51,581 bases of DNA from Tieghemiomyces parasiticus (lineage: Eukaryota > Kickxellomycota > Dimargaritomycetes > Dimargaritales > Dimargaritaceae): contig JANBPT010000242.1 of the NCBI GenBank assembly GCA_027575765.1, positions 1 through 51,581 of the forward strand, given 5' to 3'. This document shows, in pieces, positions 11,420 through 22,162 of this stretch (position 1 is its first letter; each line of letters begins with the position of its first letter). The position numbers and the translations under genes were made by a program. The notes below the pieces were generated by a model, which was given only the letters and a program-made list of their open reading frames with translations, ran no database searches and had not been told where the DNA came from.

Positions 11420-13075
11420 TTTAGCTTACGGGACGGTTATGCTTAGTAACTAGTTTTTAGGTAGAGGATAAAATAATCTGGAGATGCGAGGACCGGATGA
11501 AGAAGAAAGAATAGGTCGGAATGAGGAACGCAGTGAGATAGAATGCCGCATAGAAGCAGACGGGATTATACTATAGTGGAGTAGGGAGAAAGACCAGCTG
11601 ACCTGCAGGTTATGAGGAAACTGAGTAACTGTGCAAGCGGGAGATGGGGTGAGCGTGCCTTGGTTACAAGGCCGACTGGTTTGGTAGGAACCGGCTGGTA
11701 CAGATTTGTCCCACCGTGGTACGAGAGCCGAACACGGTTTTGTGGCCAGGTTAAATCACATGATTCCAGCTGGGAGTCGGGTTTCCTTATACTTACAACC
11801 TGAAAAGCGATGCGGTGGTAGAAGTAGTATAGTGCGTGGTATGGTCAGGTAACTCACGGTGGAAGTTCAAGTAGCACTGGATTGATATCGTACTTATGAT
11901 ATTATTTTAACAAAACCAGGTGCGGCAGGGTGGAATCTGGGGCTAGGTGTAAGTAATAAATAGTGGTTAAATTAAACTGGATAAGTGCATTGCATTCATT
12001 TATTGTCGATTTTCAAATGAAGCAAATATAATAGCAGTTGTATATGAACCCGGCCCTTGGTCCACGATAACTAACTAGGGGGCTTAGCCGGGGACTAGTA
12101 GGTGAAAAGTTATCTTGAGCCAATTAGAGGTAAGTTAGAGAAGGCATTAGGGACTATTACAATGACGAGAGTTAAGGAAACACTTATTTCGTTAGATGAC
12201 ATAGGAGATGATTTCGGCGAACTTGCCGTCACTTTATAAATAACAATAGGAAAAAGGTGTATCAAGGATGTGCCCATGGCAGCTACTTTTTTTTCCGCTA
12301 GGAGGAATCATAGAGAATCTTATTGACCTTGGCCATTGGTAGGCCGTCATATGAGACCAAGCTCGAGAGGCGGTAGTAGTTATAGCTGCCAGGTTCTGAA
12401 AAGGTTGGATGGGTAGATAGGAAGGGTAAGGCGTAATTCGGATGTGATAGCCTTGGTCAGCCCGGTGATGTCGGCGACGTTAGTTGGGAGTATTTCGGCC
12501 ACCACGCGGATATTCCTCTCCAGCCATTATGCTTCTAGTCAAGTTAAATGATATCTCGTCTTCGCTATCGCAGTCCTGACAGGTAATTACAACCTAGCTC
12601 TATTGAATCAACCGCAATCCGAAAATATAAAATCCTGGTCAAGTGCAGCAGGTTGACGTGTCGATGGTTGGCAGGTTGGCTGGTAACGTATCTTTTATAT
12701 GGAAGCGGGTGGCCTAGCCATACCGCCGCCCTTACCACCTGGGTTGTCTTAGACACCTTAATCCCACGGCTTTACACCTCTGTCAGCCATTCAAAGGACA
12801 ACAACACGTTTGCACCGTCGTTCAGCACCACTCATATCCAGTCGCAACTTTACACGGCTACCAACCCTAGCCTAACCCCTATCAAGTTGCTTGAGGATAC
12901 CTTGACTACACTCCACAGGACGGCAGCTCTAGTAAACCTATCGCCCCTTCCTCTGCCGACAGTGGAGACAGTCATACTATCCACAGGCCGTCTCGTCACC
13001 AGCGGCTGGACCAAAGCTTCCCTCCCCATCTCTCTCTTCACTGTCATCATTCTCGCCCTCGCCAGTTCGGACGCC
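11420..13075. other. Intergenic, THP3 and PIG-P upstream regions
   Basis: About 1.65 kb between the divergent starts of THP3 (-) and PIG-P (+). A possible small exon on the minus strand is listed separately at 12298-12395. An open frame on the plus strand from 12653 runs into PIG-P but shows no conserved content and is probably leader. AT-rich patches lie at 11880-12020. Confidence 0.4.
12298..12395 (-). other. Candidate terminal coding exon, unrecognised
   Basis: A pyrimidine-rich tract and TTTTCAG acceptor (minus strand) precede an open frame containing GSYNYYRLSSLVSYDGLP, ending at TAG 12298-12300. The motif SLVSYDGLP resembles SLISFNDGLP read on the same strand at the left window edge. 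No upstream exon could be joined with confidence; open sequence at 12400-12530 (contains RVVAEILPTNVADITGL) might belong to it. Confidence 0.25.
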
Positions 13076-13915
13076 ATGGCAACGTCCACCGGCCCACTCA
13101 TGGGCACCCTAAATCACCGGGAGCCCAAGACACCCAAGTACGAGATCTACGGGTTCTTCATCTACATAATGTCGTACCTCGGATTCGGTAAGTGTAATGG
13201 AAAGTTAACCTAACCGCCCAATGCCAGCGGGCTTCCCATCGCAAGCATGGGTAGGAGGGCATATCCAGTGGCCCGCTTTCCAGAAAAGAACAACATATTG
13301 CCCATGTTAATCAGCCTGCCTTGCTGTCGTTCCCCGCGAGCCGGCTCTCCAGCCCTGTTTGTCGTCTGGGCGTACGTACCGGACGTCATACTCCACAGCA
13401 TTGGCATCCAGTACTATCCCAGCCGGTAAGCAATGGTATATTTCACTACAAATTATACTGGTATCCTCCTACTCTGGGGTCCATAGTCAATGTGCCGCGG
13501 CTGGGCTATTAACCCACCTCTAATCTGTCTTGCCTTCCCCCTCATCTCCGCCAGGTACTGGGCGCTGGCCATCCCAGCTTGGTTCGTCATGCTCATCGTC
13601 TTCATTTACATGGTCTTCTATTCGCTTAATTTATTGCACACCCCGCCCCTGTATTCCTATACGACGATCACCGGTAAGTGTGTAGCCTATCCGAGGCAAG
13701 AGGACCATAATAATTATTAATCTCATCACCCATAGCTAACACTGTAGCTGTCGTCGCATTCTTGATACGCACCGCGGCCAACAATCTACATTTTCCGAGT
13801 AGATAAATACGCCATCGAGCGGACCGACGAGGCTGAGGACTACCAGGATCCCGATTCGATTCCCGAGATTTACGACATACCCATCAGCGAGGTCAATCGA
13901 TACGTGTACCAATAA
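13076..13915 (+). CDS. PIGP: GPI-GlcNAc transferase subunit PIG-P (four exons)
   Basis: Subunit of the ER complex that transfers GlcNAc to phosphatidylinositol, the first step of GPI-anchor synthesis (yeast Gpi19). Exons are 13076-13187, 13353-13425, 13555-13673 and 13803-13915; donors GTAAGT, GTAAGC, GTAAGT; phases match; product 138 aa. Two membrane hairpin segments are visible: IYGFFIYIMSYLGFALFVVW (about residues 21-41) and YWALAIPAWFVMLIVFIYMV (about 62-81). The family signature between them is ILHSIGIQYYPSRYWALAIP, followed by LLHTPPLYSYTTITD. The C-terminal tail ends EIYDIPISEVNRYVYQ, like the IPL-EV tail of homologues. Start context is GCCATGG. The last exon uses acceptor GAGTAG at 13802; using the nearer AG at 13735 would give a stop. 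Confidence 0.95.
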
Positions 13916-14286
13916 TAAATTCACCTACTACATAACCCCTTGGCGTAGCTTAGGGGTTGCGCTTCTGTCTACGGCGACACAAAAGACGTAATGAATGTTG
14001 TCGGCATCCGAACGCCGATGTCCAAACAATCATTCAAGCCACGGTGACGCCGTGCAGACACGACCGCAAACCCCCCTAGCGCTGGCAATTGGCCGAAACC
14101 AAGTGAGTCACGAATAGGTTCGTGACTCACCACCGGGATCCAATCTCGTGCACCTCTCTCGACTATAAAAGCCGAGTGTCGTAGAGGAAGCTTCCATAGA
14201 GGAAACTAGAGGCTAATATCGGAGGAACTAAGGTTTAATAAAACTGGGATAACTTGAAAAGGCAACCCAGTAGAGATCGAACGGTT

Positions 14287-14512
14287 GGTTAGGTGATAAG
14301 CTATCGTTTATTGGGTAGCGGCCGAAAGGTCTTTTATAGTGAAGGGTGGCTGGCATCCTTCATAATGGCTACAACGAGGGTTCAGAGCGAACCCCAGGAC
14401 GATAGTGCGGGGTGGGGCTGGCGCCCAGGTGAATAGGGAAAGCCGTAGCGCGGCTGCTGGGTCACTATGAAGAGTATTGACGGGAGAAAGGCCCTAAGGG
14501 GATAGAGGCGGA
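14287..14512 (+). repeat. Diverged dispersed repeat, copy A
   Basis: Colinear with 34468-34701 in the same orientation. Shared anchor blocks, in order and at nearly equal spacing: GGTCTTTT, ATCCTTCATA, GGCTAC, GATAGT/AATAGT followed by a G-rich block, and a block resembling GCCCTAAgGGGATAGAGGCGG. No long open frame inside. Could be a short non-autonomous element or a solo terminal repeat. Confidence 0.55.
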
Positions 14513-15183
14513 GGTGCTGGTCAAGAAAGGTGGTGACGTCCAACGGATCTGGAAGGTTGGCACCGCTACAAAGGAATAAGAGAATAAGGAATAACGGACT
14601 GCGGGAATAATGAAGGCTCGAGCAGGAAGAAATGAGCTTAGGTAAGGAGGAAATAGGTGGCTAGTGTGGCTACTGATGGGATCAATAGTTGTGGGCACCA
14701 CACCAAGCGACCTCTACTAATACCTTTCTACCTGATCTTTATTCAGCCTTGCGATTATTACAATCAACTACTCCCCGGGGTTCTGGATTACCACGTTGTC
14801 AGTCATTAAGTTTATCGCAGCCCTGCATGCCAAAGGGTAATATGGAAAACTAGATTTAGACATCCAAACTCTCGACCGGAAGCCATGTAGGTGCTGATCA
14901 GGGGGGGGGGGGAGAACGCCCTGTATATGGCCAGGAATATCCGTATGGGTCTAGTGAAAAAATTAGGCGACCAAATCAGTCCCTTTTTACCCACTAGTGT
15001 CCTCCACCGTGACCGCCTTGCCCTGAATGGTAGTTGTCTATCAGAACATTTTCGGTCATAATAACGTAGCAGCTACTATCACACAGTGAAAAAAAACAAC
15101 TGGGAATTCCAATATATAGCCTCGAAAATGATGCAAGGCGTCTTCAGCTCCGCCACGTTATCAGGGATAATTGATTCTAATGT

Positions 15184-15990
15184 ATGACTAGCTCCCACAC
15201 TACCGCTGAAATCAACGTCTCTCCACCAGGGCCAAGAGTCAAAGTACTGGTCCCCGCTCAGCTACCTCTCCAAAGCGCAGCGCAAGCCCCTCCCCCCAAT
15301 ACGCTCTCGGTGGTCTCCAGCTCACTAGAACATGAATACCAGAGCGGAGCTGACTACCAAACTGAGCTGTCGCATGCCTTACCGCGCCACTATTTACCGG
15401 TGACTAACCCGCTTCCGCAAATACTAGTACGCCCTTGAGGCCAACCCTTCGGCTGGACCGTCCATCGAATAGTACCAGTAATTGGGCAGGATCGAGGTGC
15501 AGGAGTCTACAGTGGACGAGCCTCGCTTACCTCTTGGATAGCTGGACCGGCCCTACTCTATTTTCCTTACCAAAAAGTTCATTCTCTCGCGGGAACGCCC
15601 GGTGACTGCGCGACTACGTCTACCACGGAGGCCTCCAACCTTCAGCGACAACCAAGGCCCCATTTAGGATGCGGTTTATGGGAATACGCTTCACGGATTG
15701 TGGCAAGACCAGCGACTGTCTGGTGCATGCCATTATCTTAAGTGGCGTGACCCAGGTCTACCCGTATGCTCCATTCTCGAGCGTCAGTTCCTACTTATGG
15801 CGTTTGGAAGGGAGCCCGGCACTGTTTCAGGCGGGCTGAACCCCGTCCGGGAATCGAGGTCTGTTGGACCTTAAGCCCAATAACTATGCGACACGTATTG
15901 ACACGCAGTTAAAGCTAGCCCACCAAGTCACCCGCACGGATAGGCAATACTCAATAGAGAAGTCGATTAGAATAAACTTTACTCGTTACA
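15184..15990 (+). pseudogene. Possible degenerate mobile-element relic (gag-like), weak
   Basis: Several open pieces in different frames of the plus strand: 15184-15438 (84 codons), a piece near 15560-15665 containing RLRLPRRPPTFSDNQGP, and 15669-15839 starting MRFMGIRFTDCGKTSD and containing AIILSGVTQVYPYAPF. The order 'PPTFS-x-G', then a hydrophobic helix with LSGV, recalls the capsid part of Ty3-like gag proteins. The frames are interrupted and no protease, RT or terminal repeat was found. Chance is a real alternative. Confidence 0.2.
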
Positions 15991-16053
15991 ACCCTGTCGT
16001 TTGTTCGTGCTAGGGATTGTGATTGGAGAGGATCTCACTACCATGGTAGTGTG

Positions 16054-16450
16054 CTAGGCCTGCGGCCGCTGGGGGAACGCCTTGCCTAAGCCCAGTCCGA
16101 GACAACCTGTCGGGATTGTACACATGGTGTTGCAAGGATTTAATCAAAGAGGGATGGGTTAATTGACACTGGCACATGTCGGCCGGGCCGTCGCCGTTTA
16201 GGCGAATTGGGCTCGCGTCTGTGACACGAGCTCCGGCCCTGGACTTACCTATCCCGATGGTCACAAGGCCGAGCCGGCGGTATTTTAGTGCGGGCGCCAG
16301 TTTATACGCCTCGGTAAAGGCGAAGCCGGCTAAGCCTACGAAGGCAACGGTGCCGACGATCCGACAAGACTGGCAAATTGGTTGTTCGCCCGCTGGGGCG
16401 GACTCGGTAGGCAAGCCAGCGGAGCCAGGATTGGCGGCACTGCGATCCAT
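16054..16450 (-). CDS. DMAC1/Dmo2-like small mitochondrial membrane protein (two exons)
   Basis: Exons on the minus strand are 16450-16249 and 16085-16054, donor GTAAGT, acceptor GGCTTAG, product 77 aa. The core ICQSCRIVGTVAFVGLAGFA (about residues 25-44) matches the C-x-C-R plus glycine-rich transmembrane pattern of the DMAC1/Dmo2 family (DUF4536), whose human member helps assemble the complex I membrane arm. A second hydrophobic stretch, RRLGLVTIGIGKAF, follows. The N-terminus is Ser/Ala/Pro-rich. The last exon is short; an alternative acceptor downstream would change only the tail. Whether this fungus uses it for complex I is not shown. Divergent from U2SURP. Confidence 0.65.
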
Positions 16451-16914
16451 CGTGAGAGAGGAGGGAGGGGTGTGAGTTCAAGAGTTGGAAAGTTCGCCAA
16501 AGGGTGAGAGAGGCGAGCATAGGCTGTTCGAGCAAGATGAATCCACTCGTCATGCGCAAGTGACAACTAAGGCCGGGTAATAACGTCAGTTGGGCCGTAC
16601 CGAAGCCCCTTCCTAGGCCACAGTTTAAGGCCTCCACATGGCCTATGTGCCGGCAGGATCAATGAAGTAAAGCAACTACGAGGTGCCTCTAGGCAGCCTT
16701 TGACTATGGCGTATGCACCTTGTGCCAGGATTGTCCAACGCCGCAACTTCCTGACTCAAAATACCCTTCAACTGTACATTCCGTTCATTTACTACCAATC
16801 CAGTTACCCTCCGTTTCGCAGCCCTGGGTGGGAATATTTTGCCCCTCCCGACACTATTTGCATCTCGGCAACCTTACACCACCTGCTCAGGACTGCAACA
16901 CCGTACCTATCGAG
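16451..16914. promoter_or_regulatory. Divergent promoter region, DMAC1-like / U2SURP
   Basis: 464 nt between divergent start codons. The U2SURP side has an AG acceptor-like site (CTGCTCAG at about 16890) shortly before the ATG, so a non-coding leader exon is possible. Confidence 0.35.
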
Positions 16915-19900
16915 ATGGGCTTCGAGAAAAGCAAGTCCAAGTTCGGTGTGCGGCCGAACCTCCAGCGCAATGTCTTCAAGCCAGGAACCGAAAAGCCCAA
17001 GAAGGGCGACACCCAGGTGCGTAGGCAACCAAATTGGAGGGGGGTAAGGGCCATACCCTTTATATTCTGGCCACCATGGTTCTGGAGAACAATAAGCATC
17101 GCTGGGTTCAAAGCCACGGACCGCACTCGCTAACCCACTAGTATCGTGCCTTAATAACTTTGTCCAAATGACCTACTACTCCCGCTGTCAATACAACAGA
17201 AGGACGCGGAGGATCTCGATAAGGTTTACGCGGAGTTTGTGGCCTCATTTGAGGGTGAGGCCGCTGGCCAACCTAACGCTAAAGTGTTTGTGCGTGCCAG
17301 AGCCCCAGTGCGAAAATGTAAGCATATCGTACCGGCTGTCAGTCTACTCAGCGTAGGCAGACCTGCGGACAGGCTGGTGATGCCATAGGGCGGAACGATC
17401 TCGCTGGCTGCCATCCTTCAACGTCCAGGGCCGCTCACTGGGAAACAATGCTAATCTTGCTAACCGTATCGCTTACCTTCCCGTACATAATTCCAGCCGT
17501 GTTTGACGACGACGAGGCTGACAAGGTCGACTGGTCATCACAGGATACGCCGGCCGCCATCTACGAACCTCCGCTACGGGCCAAGCCTACGGAAATTAAA
17601 GAGGCACCGGAATCCCAGTCCATCACCCAGACCTTCGGCAAAAAGAAGCGGAATCTCGACCTCTTTCTCGAGGAGCTCAAAAAGTAAGTCGCCGTAGCCT
17701 GACAGAACCGGACCACGAAAGGCAGAACCTAACTGGCCCGGTAACGCCGGTAGGGGGCGCCCTCTATTTGGTGGTGGTCTGCCACGCAGGACCTCAGACA
17801 AACCCCCATCGGTCTACACTCCCATAAGGACCGTGCTAACCTCCTTACACCACTCAATACCATGTCCGCTATCCCCCCTTCTCCTTCCACACCTTCACCC
17901 GTGGCAATATTGATTATGACCCACACTACCCACCTACCCGTCCCTGTAGGGAACAAGGAAGTCGCGAGGAACGCGGTGACGATTACTCCGAGAAAGGGTC
18001 GTCCGGCTCCCGCGACACCGGGGATCCCACGACTACCAACCTCTACGTTGGCAATTTGTGTCCGGAGACCAACGAGGAGGCTCTCTGCCGGGTCTTCGCC
18101 AGGTTCGGTCCGATCGGAAGCATCAAGGTCATGTGGCCGCGAACCCAGGAAGAGTTTGACCGTAATCGCAACGTTGGATTTATTAGTTTCATGAAACGCG
18201 CCGACGCCGAGAAGGCCCGTAAGCACATGGATGGGGCCACATTTATGGGTAACTTGCTTCACGTCGTGTGGAGTAAGGCCGTGCCCTTACCTCCGGAGCC
18301 CATCTTCGTGTTAGAGGACGATGCTGCGACTCCATCCACGGGCCTGCCCTTTAACGCGCAAATTCCCAAAGTACCAACCGGTAGGTATCGGCTCTCTTGC
18401 CCCCCCTCCCCCCACCGCCGCTACACGTGTCTGGTTTCTAGCGCACCTAAGGACCCCTCCCTCACGCATCAGCACTAATCCATGATGTTACCATCCTGCC
18501 CCCAATGCCCATGGGGTCCATGGATTTTTTTCCCCTTCCCCACACTATAGAGGTAAGCTGCCGTATCTTCGTTGGAGTTGTTCGAGGTGTCAGCCGTCTT
18601 CGGCCAGACCGGTTTCCCAGCCTAGAACGCCGCCCTGCGTAACCGTTGATAATGACTCACTCCTGCATCTCCCTGTCCATCTCTTTGCAGCACAACCCTG
18701 ACTGCCTGTCAGAGGTACGCGTCACTATTCCCAAGGATAAGGTAGTTCTCCGCCTTATCCACCGGGTGATCGAGCGGCTGATCAAGTACGGACCGGCCTT
18801 CGAGGCTCTGCTGATGGACCGTGAATGGATGGCACCCGAGTTTGCCTTTCTATTTGCGTACGATGTAAGTTCCTAACCTAGAGTGTGAACAACGGGACCA
18901 CGCCTGCTTCCGCCTTCACCGCGGCCTGTGGGGAATTAAAATAGCTAACCTAGCCTACACCATTATGCCTCCCCCCCTCCATTGTAATTTCATATCTATC
19001 CCCTCTTCCTTCATCCAGTCCGCCGAGCATATCTACTACCGCTGGAAACTCTACTCGGTGCTCCAGGCCGACTCCCGCACAAGCTGGCGTACCAAACCCT
19101 TCCAAATGTTCCACAGCGGGCCACTTTGGGTCCCCCCGGAGGTACCATTCGATGACTATGTAGGTGAACCAGATAGGCCCTTTTAAAGCACGGCTGGGTT
19201 ATACCTAGCCGTCTCGACCTGATGACAAAGTGTAATAGCTCATTAACTAATCTTATAACTCTCTTCCTCCCTATCAACGGCCAACGCCCCCCCCGTTCAG
19301 TCCGTAGGCGCCCGGGCCTCAGATTCGGAGGCCGACGAGCTAGAAGAACGCACCAACTTGCCAAAGGGAAAACTTGGCCAGTTGGCCACTAAGCGGCTAT
19401 ACAAAATGCTACGTACTTTAACGACAGAACGCGGCTCGATTCTCAAAGCCATGGTGTTCGTCGTGGAGCACGCAGACGCTGCCGATCAGGTAAGTCGGGT
19501 TACTATCTGGTGTCTAGCCCCATCACGCTTTAATGTCGAGCACCCAAATTTGAGATCATCATTTTTCCTTTCATCACAGTGGCTAGGTATACGTGCAGTC
19601 CTCTTTGAGAGATTCTTTGTCTCGTATCCCCCCCCCTCTCTCTCTCTCTCTCTCTCCACTTGCCTTGATCGCACCAATGGTGCGTGGTCAAGGAACCAGG
19701 CCGTCGAGCTAGGGTGAAGCGAGCGCCTTAGCTGCGAGGAGAGGAAAAGGGGGGGGGCTATTACTTTCGCTGGCACCTTAACAGCTTGTACCTCATTTGA
19801 GTGCGGAGTGACTCTTATCAAAAAATGGGCGAGCCTGTGTTCCTTGGTTCTTTCGGGCCGACGCATCGTATGAGGGTTTCTGCAACTCGCCGCCGGTTTT

Positions 19901-21206
19901 TTTTTATGGCATTGGTTAAAGTAGCCGATTTTCGAGTATTATACAAGTACTTCGTTCCGCTGGCACGCGGTCCGTTACCCAAAGATGCACTGTTGTCGGC
20001 CAAAGTTTTTTTTTGTTTTGTTTTGTTTTCATCCGGGGACCCCATCACATACCTGGCTCGTACTTGGTCTCTTCCACGGGGCCCTTCGTCTCGGCTGGCC
20101 GATGATGGTCAGACGGTGCCCTCATACTCAGCCTCCGCAGCTAATCGATCTATCGGTGGGAATCTGAGTACATCCCTCCCCGTTCACCCACTAGCGGTTT
20201 GGCGGGGCTCATGAGACTTTCCGGGAGTCCTAACGGACGGTGCTCAGTTCATATGGTACTCTCTCTAGTGGTCGAGGCCATTGAGTCGCTGTGGGGTCGG
20301 TTGAGTTCGGGAGACCCGGCCGTAGGCCTGTCGGAAGGAGAACGAGGGATACTGCACTGCTTACTGTTTCCGGGAGGGGTATCTTAGGAAGCCACCAGAC
20401 TACGGGGGTTGCCATCATCCCCCCGTCCAGCACACTTGAGACTAATCTCCGTCTACCCTTTCTATCTGCCCCATTTTATGTTACTTATCCGTCCCATATT
20501 TCTATCGCAAGGCGGCCGAGATTATCACAGCGTCACTGGTCCAAGAGGACATCCCACCGCCCCTCAGGTTGGCCCGGCTCTACCTCGTATCCGACATTCT
20601 CTTCAACAGTAGCATGGCCGTTCCCAACGCCTGGCAGCTGCGTAAAAGGTATGTACCACGTGTTAAGGACCACCTAGTCCATCCGGTCGCCAGCCTGGAC
20701 CGTTAGTGCCGCTCTGGCAGAGTGGATAATCGCAGATCGTCTTATGCCGAGAATAATCACCATCGCCAATCTCATGGCGGGAAGCCACTAACGTCAACCC
20801 CCCCCCGCCTTCCCCCCATACCTTCGGGACCCGATAGTTTCCAACCACATCTTCTGGAAATATTTCGCAGCTTGAGCGAGGCCTACCTGACCATTGATGC
20901 CCGACTTAAGGCCGAGCATTTCAAGGTAAGTGTAACATCGTTCACAGCTTGACAGGTCAGAGATGGGATACGTTAGGCGTCATACAGGGGGAAGCTAATG
21001 ATTTAGTCCCTTATCGTGGGCCATACCGTCTCGTCGGTTTGCCCTAATGCACACGTACAACCCCTTTGGCTGGAAACACTCCAACGAATTAGCACCAGGT
21101 CATAACCGCTTTACAGGCCTGGGAGAAGTGGATGATATTCCCGCCCGCGGTGACGGCCAGTCTGACGGGCGAGTTTCTGAAAGGCACCATAAGAGTGAAA
21201 CCATAA
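16915..21206 (+). CDS. U2SURP: U2 snRNP-associated SURP protein, SR140 (eleven exons)
   Basis: Splicing factor that associates with the U2 snRNP. Exons: 16915-17016, 17200-17317, 17497-17683, 17950-18380, 18473-18552, 18691-18864, 19019-19159, 19301-19489, 20512-20648, 20838-20925 and 21099-21206; all phases match; product 584 aa. The N-terminal block KDAEDLDKVYAEFVASFEG matches human U2SURP, as does GKKKRNLDLFLEELKK. RRM at about residues 163-246 (TTNLYVGNLCPETNEEALC, RNVGFISFMKR). SURP module about 326-377 (LIHRVIERLIKYGPAFEALL, HIYYRWKLYS). CID-type ENTH/VHS fold about 434-575 (GSILKAMVFVVEHAD, LARLYLVSDILFNSS, ALQAWEKWMIFP). It ends soon after the CID; the cwf21 and RS-rich tail of animal U2SURP (over 1000 aa) is absent. 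Intron 8 is 1022 nt, far longer than the others. Exon 5 (18473-18552) rests on phase and splice sites rather than conservation. Confidence 0.93.
19636..19657 (+). repeat. (CT)n microsatellite
   Basis: About eleven CT units following a run of nine C, inside the long U2SURP intron. Confidence 0.9.
20005..20030 (+). repeat. T-rich low-complexity tract (TTTTG units)
   Basis: A run of T followed by three G-interrupted TTTT units inside the same intron. Confidence 0.8.
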
Positions 21207-21676
21207 AGGCCTGTCCGTCCCGCGGCACACTCCGCCTTTCACCGTATTATATTGGGCCGTCAGAAATTTAGCGATATGCTGTCAAGCCTCACTGCGAGGC
21301 TGTTGAAATCACCTTTCTGTCGTGGTCATAACCGGTCACGCGTCGTAAGTGGCGAGGGGACCATCATTGCATGTCGTGCTTTTGCCCCTACTGAATGCCC
21401 CGGCTCATAGATATAGTCTATCATAGATGGAATAGCTCCGTGCTGCATAAGCAACACTCGACCCGTCGTTAGCAGGGGTGGCCCCATGGAAGATGGGCGA
21501 ACTATTGGCCCTAAGTGAATCTGCCATTAAATGGGGTTGCAATCTAAAGGTAACGGCTCGCTGGAATAATGCAGCTAACGATTGCAGAGAAGCTGGGAAC
21601 CGAGAGAACAGATCTCGTTACTGATACACTCAGGAGGAGGTGAGTTGAACGCCACATCAAACAAACCTGTATAGCA

Positions 21677-22162
21677 CTAATAGCCGAGCTGACGGGGGCG
21701 AGGAATGACCAGTACTAGTGGATCGCCTAGCAGGTAGCTGTCAGACCGGATGGGGTTGATCAGCCCACCAGCCACGAACTCGGCCAGGGAAGTGGAGTCT
21801 GAGTTGACAGATCGAAATTTCTGGGGTGGTAAGGCTGCTTATTAAGCCACCGACGCAGCCATGCGACACGACGACGTCTAGCACGCACCTGAGTAATTTT
21901 GAAGTTGTAGGTGGCGTTGCTCCCTAATCTGACCAGGTGAGATGCTGCCAGTGGTCACTGAAAGGGCAATGTAAGAAAGGAGGGGCCGTGACGAAATCAT
22001 ATAAATGCAGGTAAAATTGAGCTACCTTCACACCTCAATGGCTGCCCTTTTTAGCAAAGCCAGCCGAAACGCCTACCTGCATTGGGATATTAGGGTGTCC
22101 GAACACATACCTGGTTCCGTAGGAATAGGGGGGGCGGTATTCAGCTTGCCAATGTGGGCCAT
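21677..22162 (-). CDS. Candidate small unrecognised protein (three exons, 83 aa)
   Basis: I do not recognise the product. Exons on the minus strand 22162-22111, 21944-21889 and 21820-21677 join in phase with donors GTATGT and GTGCGT and acceptors GGCAG and CACCCCAG. The protein starts MAHIGKLNTAPPIPTEP, continues SHLVRLGSNATYNFKITQ and ends DPLVLVIPRPRQLGY. The start ATG has G at -3 and +4. Nothing in it suggests a signal peptide, membrane segment or known fold. The case rests on three consecutive exons with consistent phases and protein-like composition. It lies tail to tail with U2SURP, about 470 nt away. It may be a real short gene or a coincidence of open frames. Confidence 0.4.

Larger units (their letters stand above)
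13916..16053. other. 2.1 kb intergenic region with a dispersed repeat
   Basis: No intact gene is seen. It contains the diverged repeat at about 14287-14512, a run of 12 G near 14905, and fragmentary open frames at 15184-15990 that are listed separately as a possible mobile-element relic. Confidence 0.4.
19490..20511 (+). other. Unusually long intron 8 of U2SURP
   Basis: 1022 nt between donor GTAAGT and acceptor ATCGCAAG, against about 66-270 nt for the other introns of the gene. It contains the CT microsatellite at 19636-19657, T/G-rich low complexity at 20005-20030, G and A runs, and open frames of up to about 137 codons with no recognised domain (e.g. 19801-20214 plus strand). Could hold an old insertion. 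Confidence 0.6.

Noticed and set aside
14378..14395. Hairpin GGGTTC-AGAGC-GAACCC resembling a tRNA T-arm
   Set aside because: No matching acceptor, D and anticodon arms within tRNA distance, and the loop is not of TTCRA type.
20705..20765. Sequence CTCTGGCAGAGTGG that resembles the start of a Leu/Ser tRNA
   Set aside because: No T-arm B-box motif follows and no acceptor stem pairs; it lies within a U2SURP intron.
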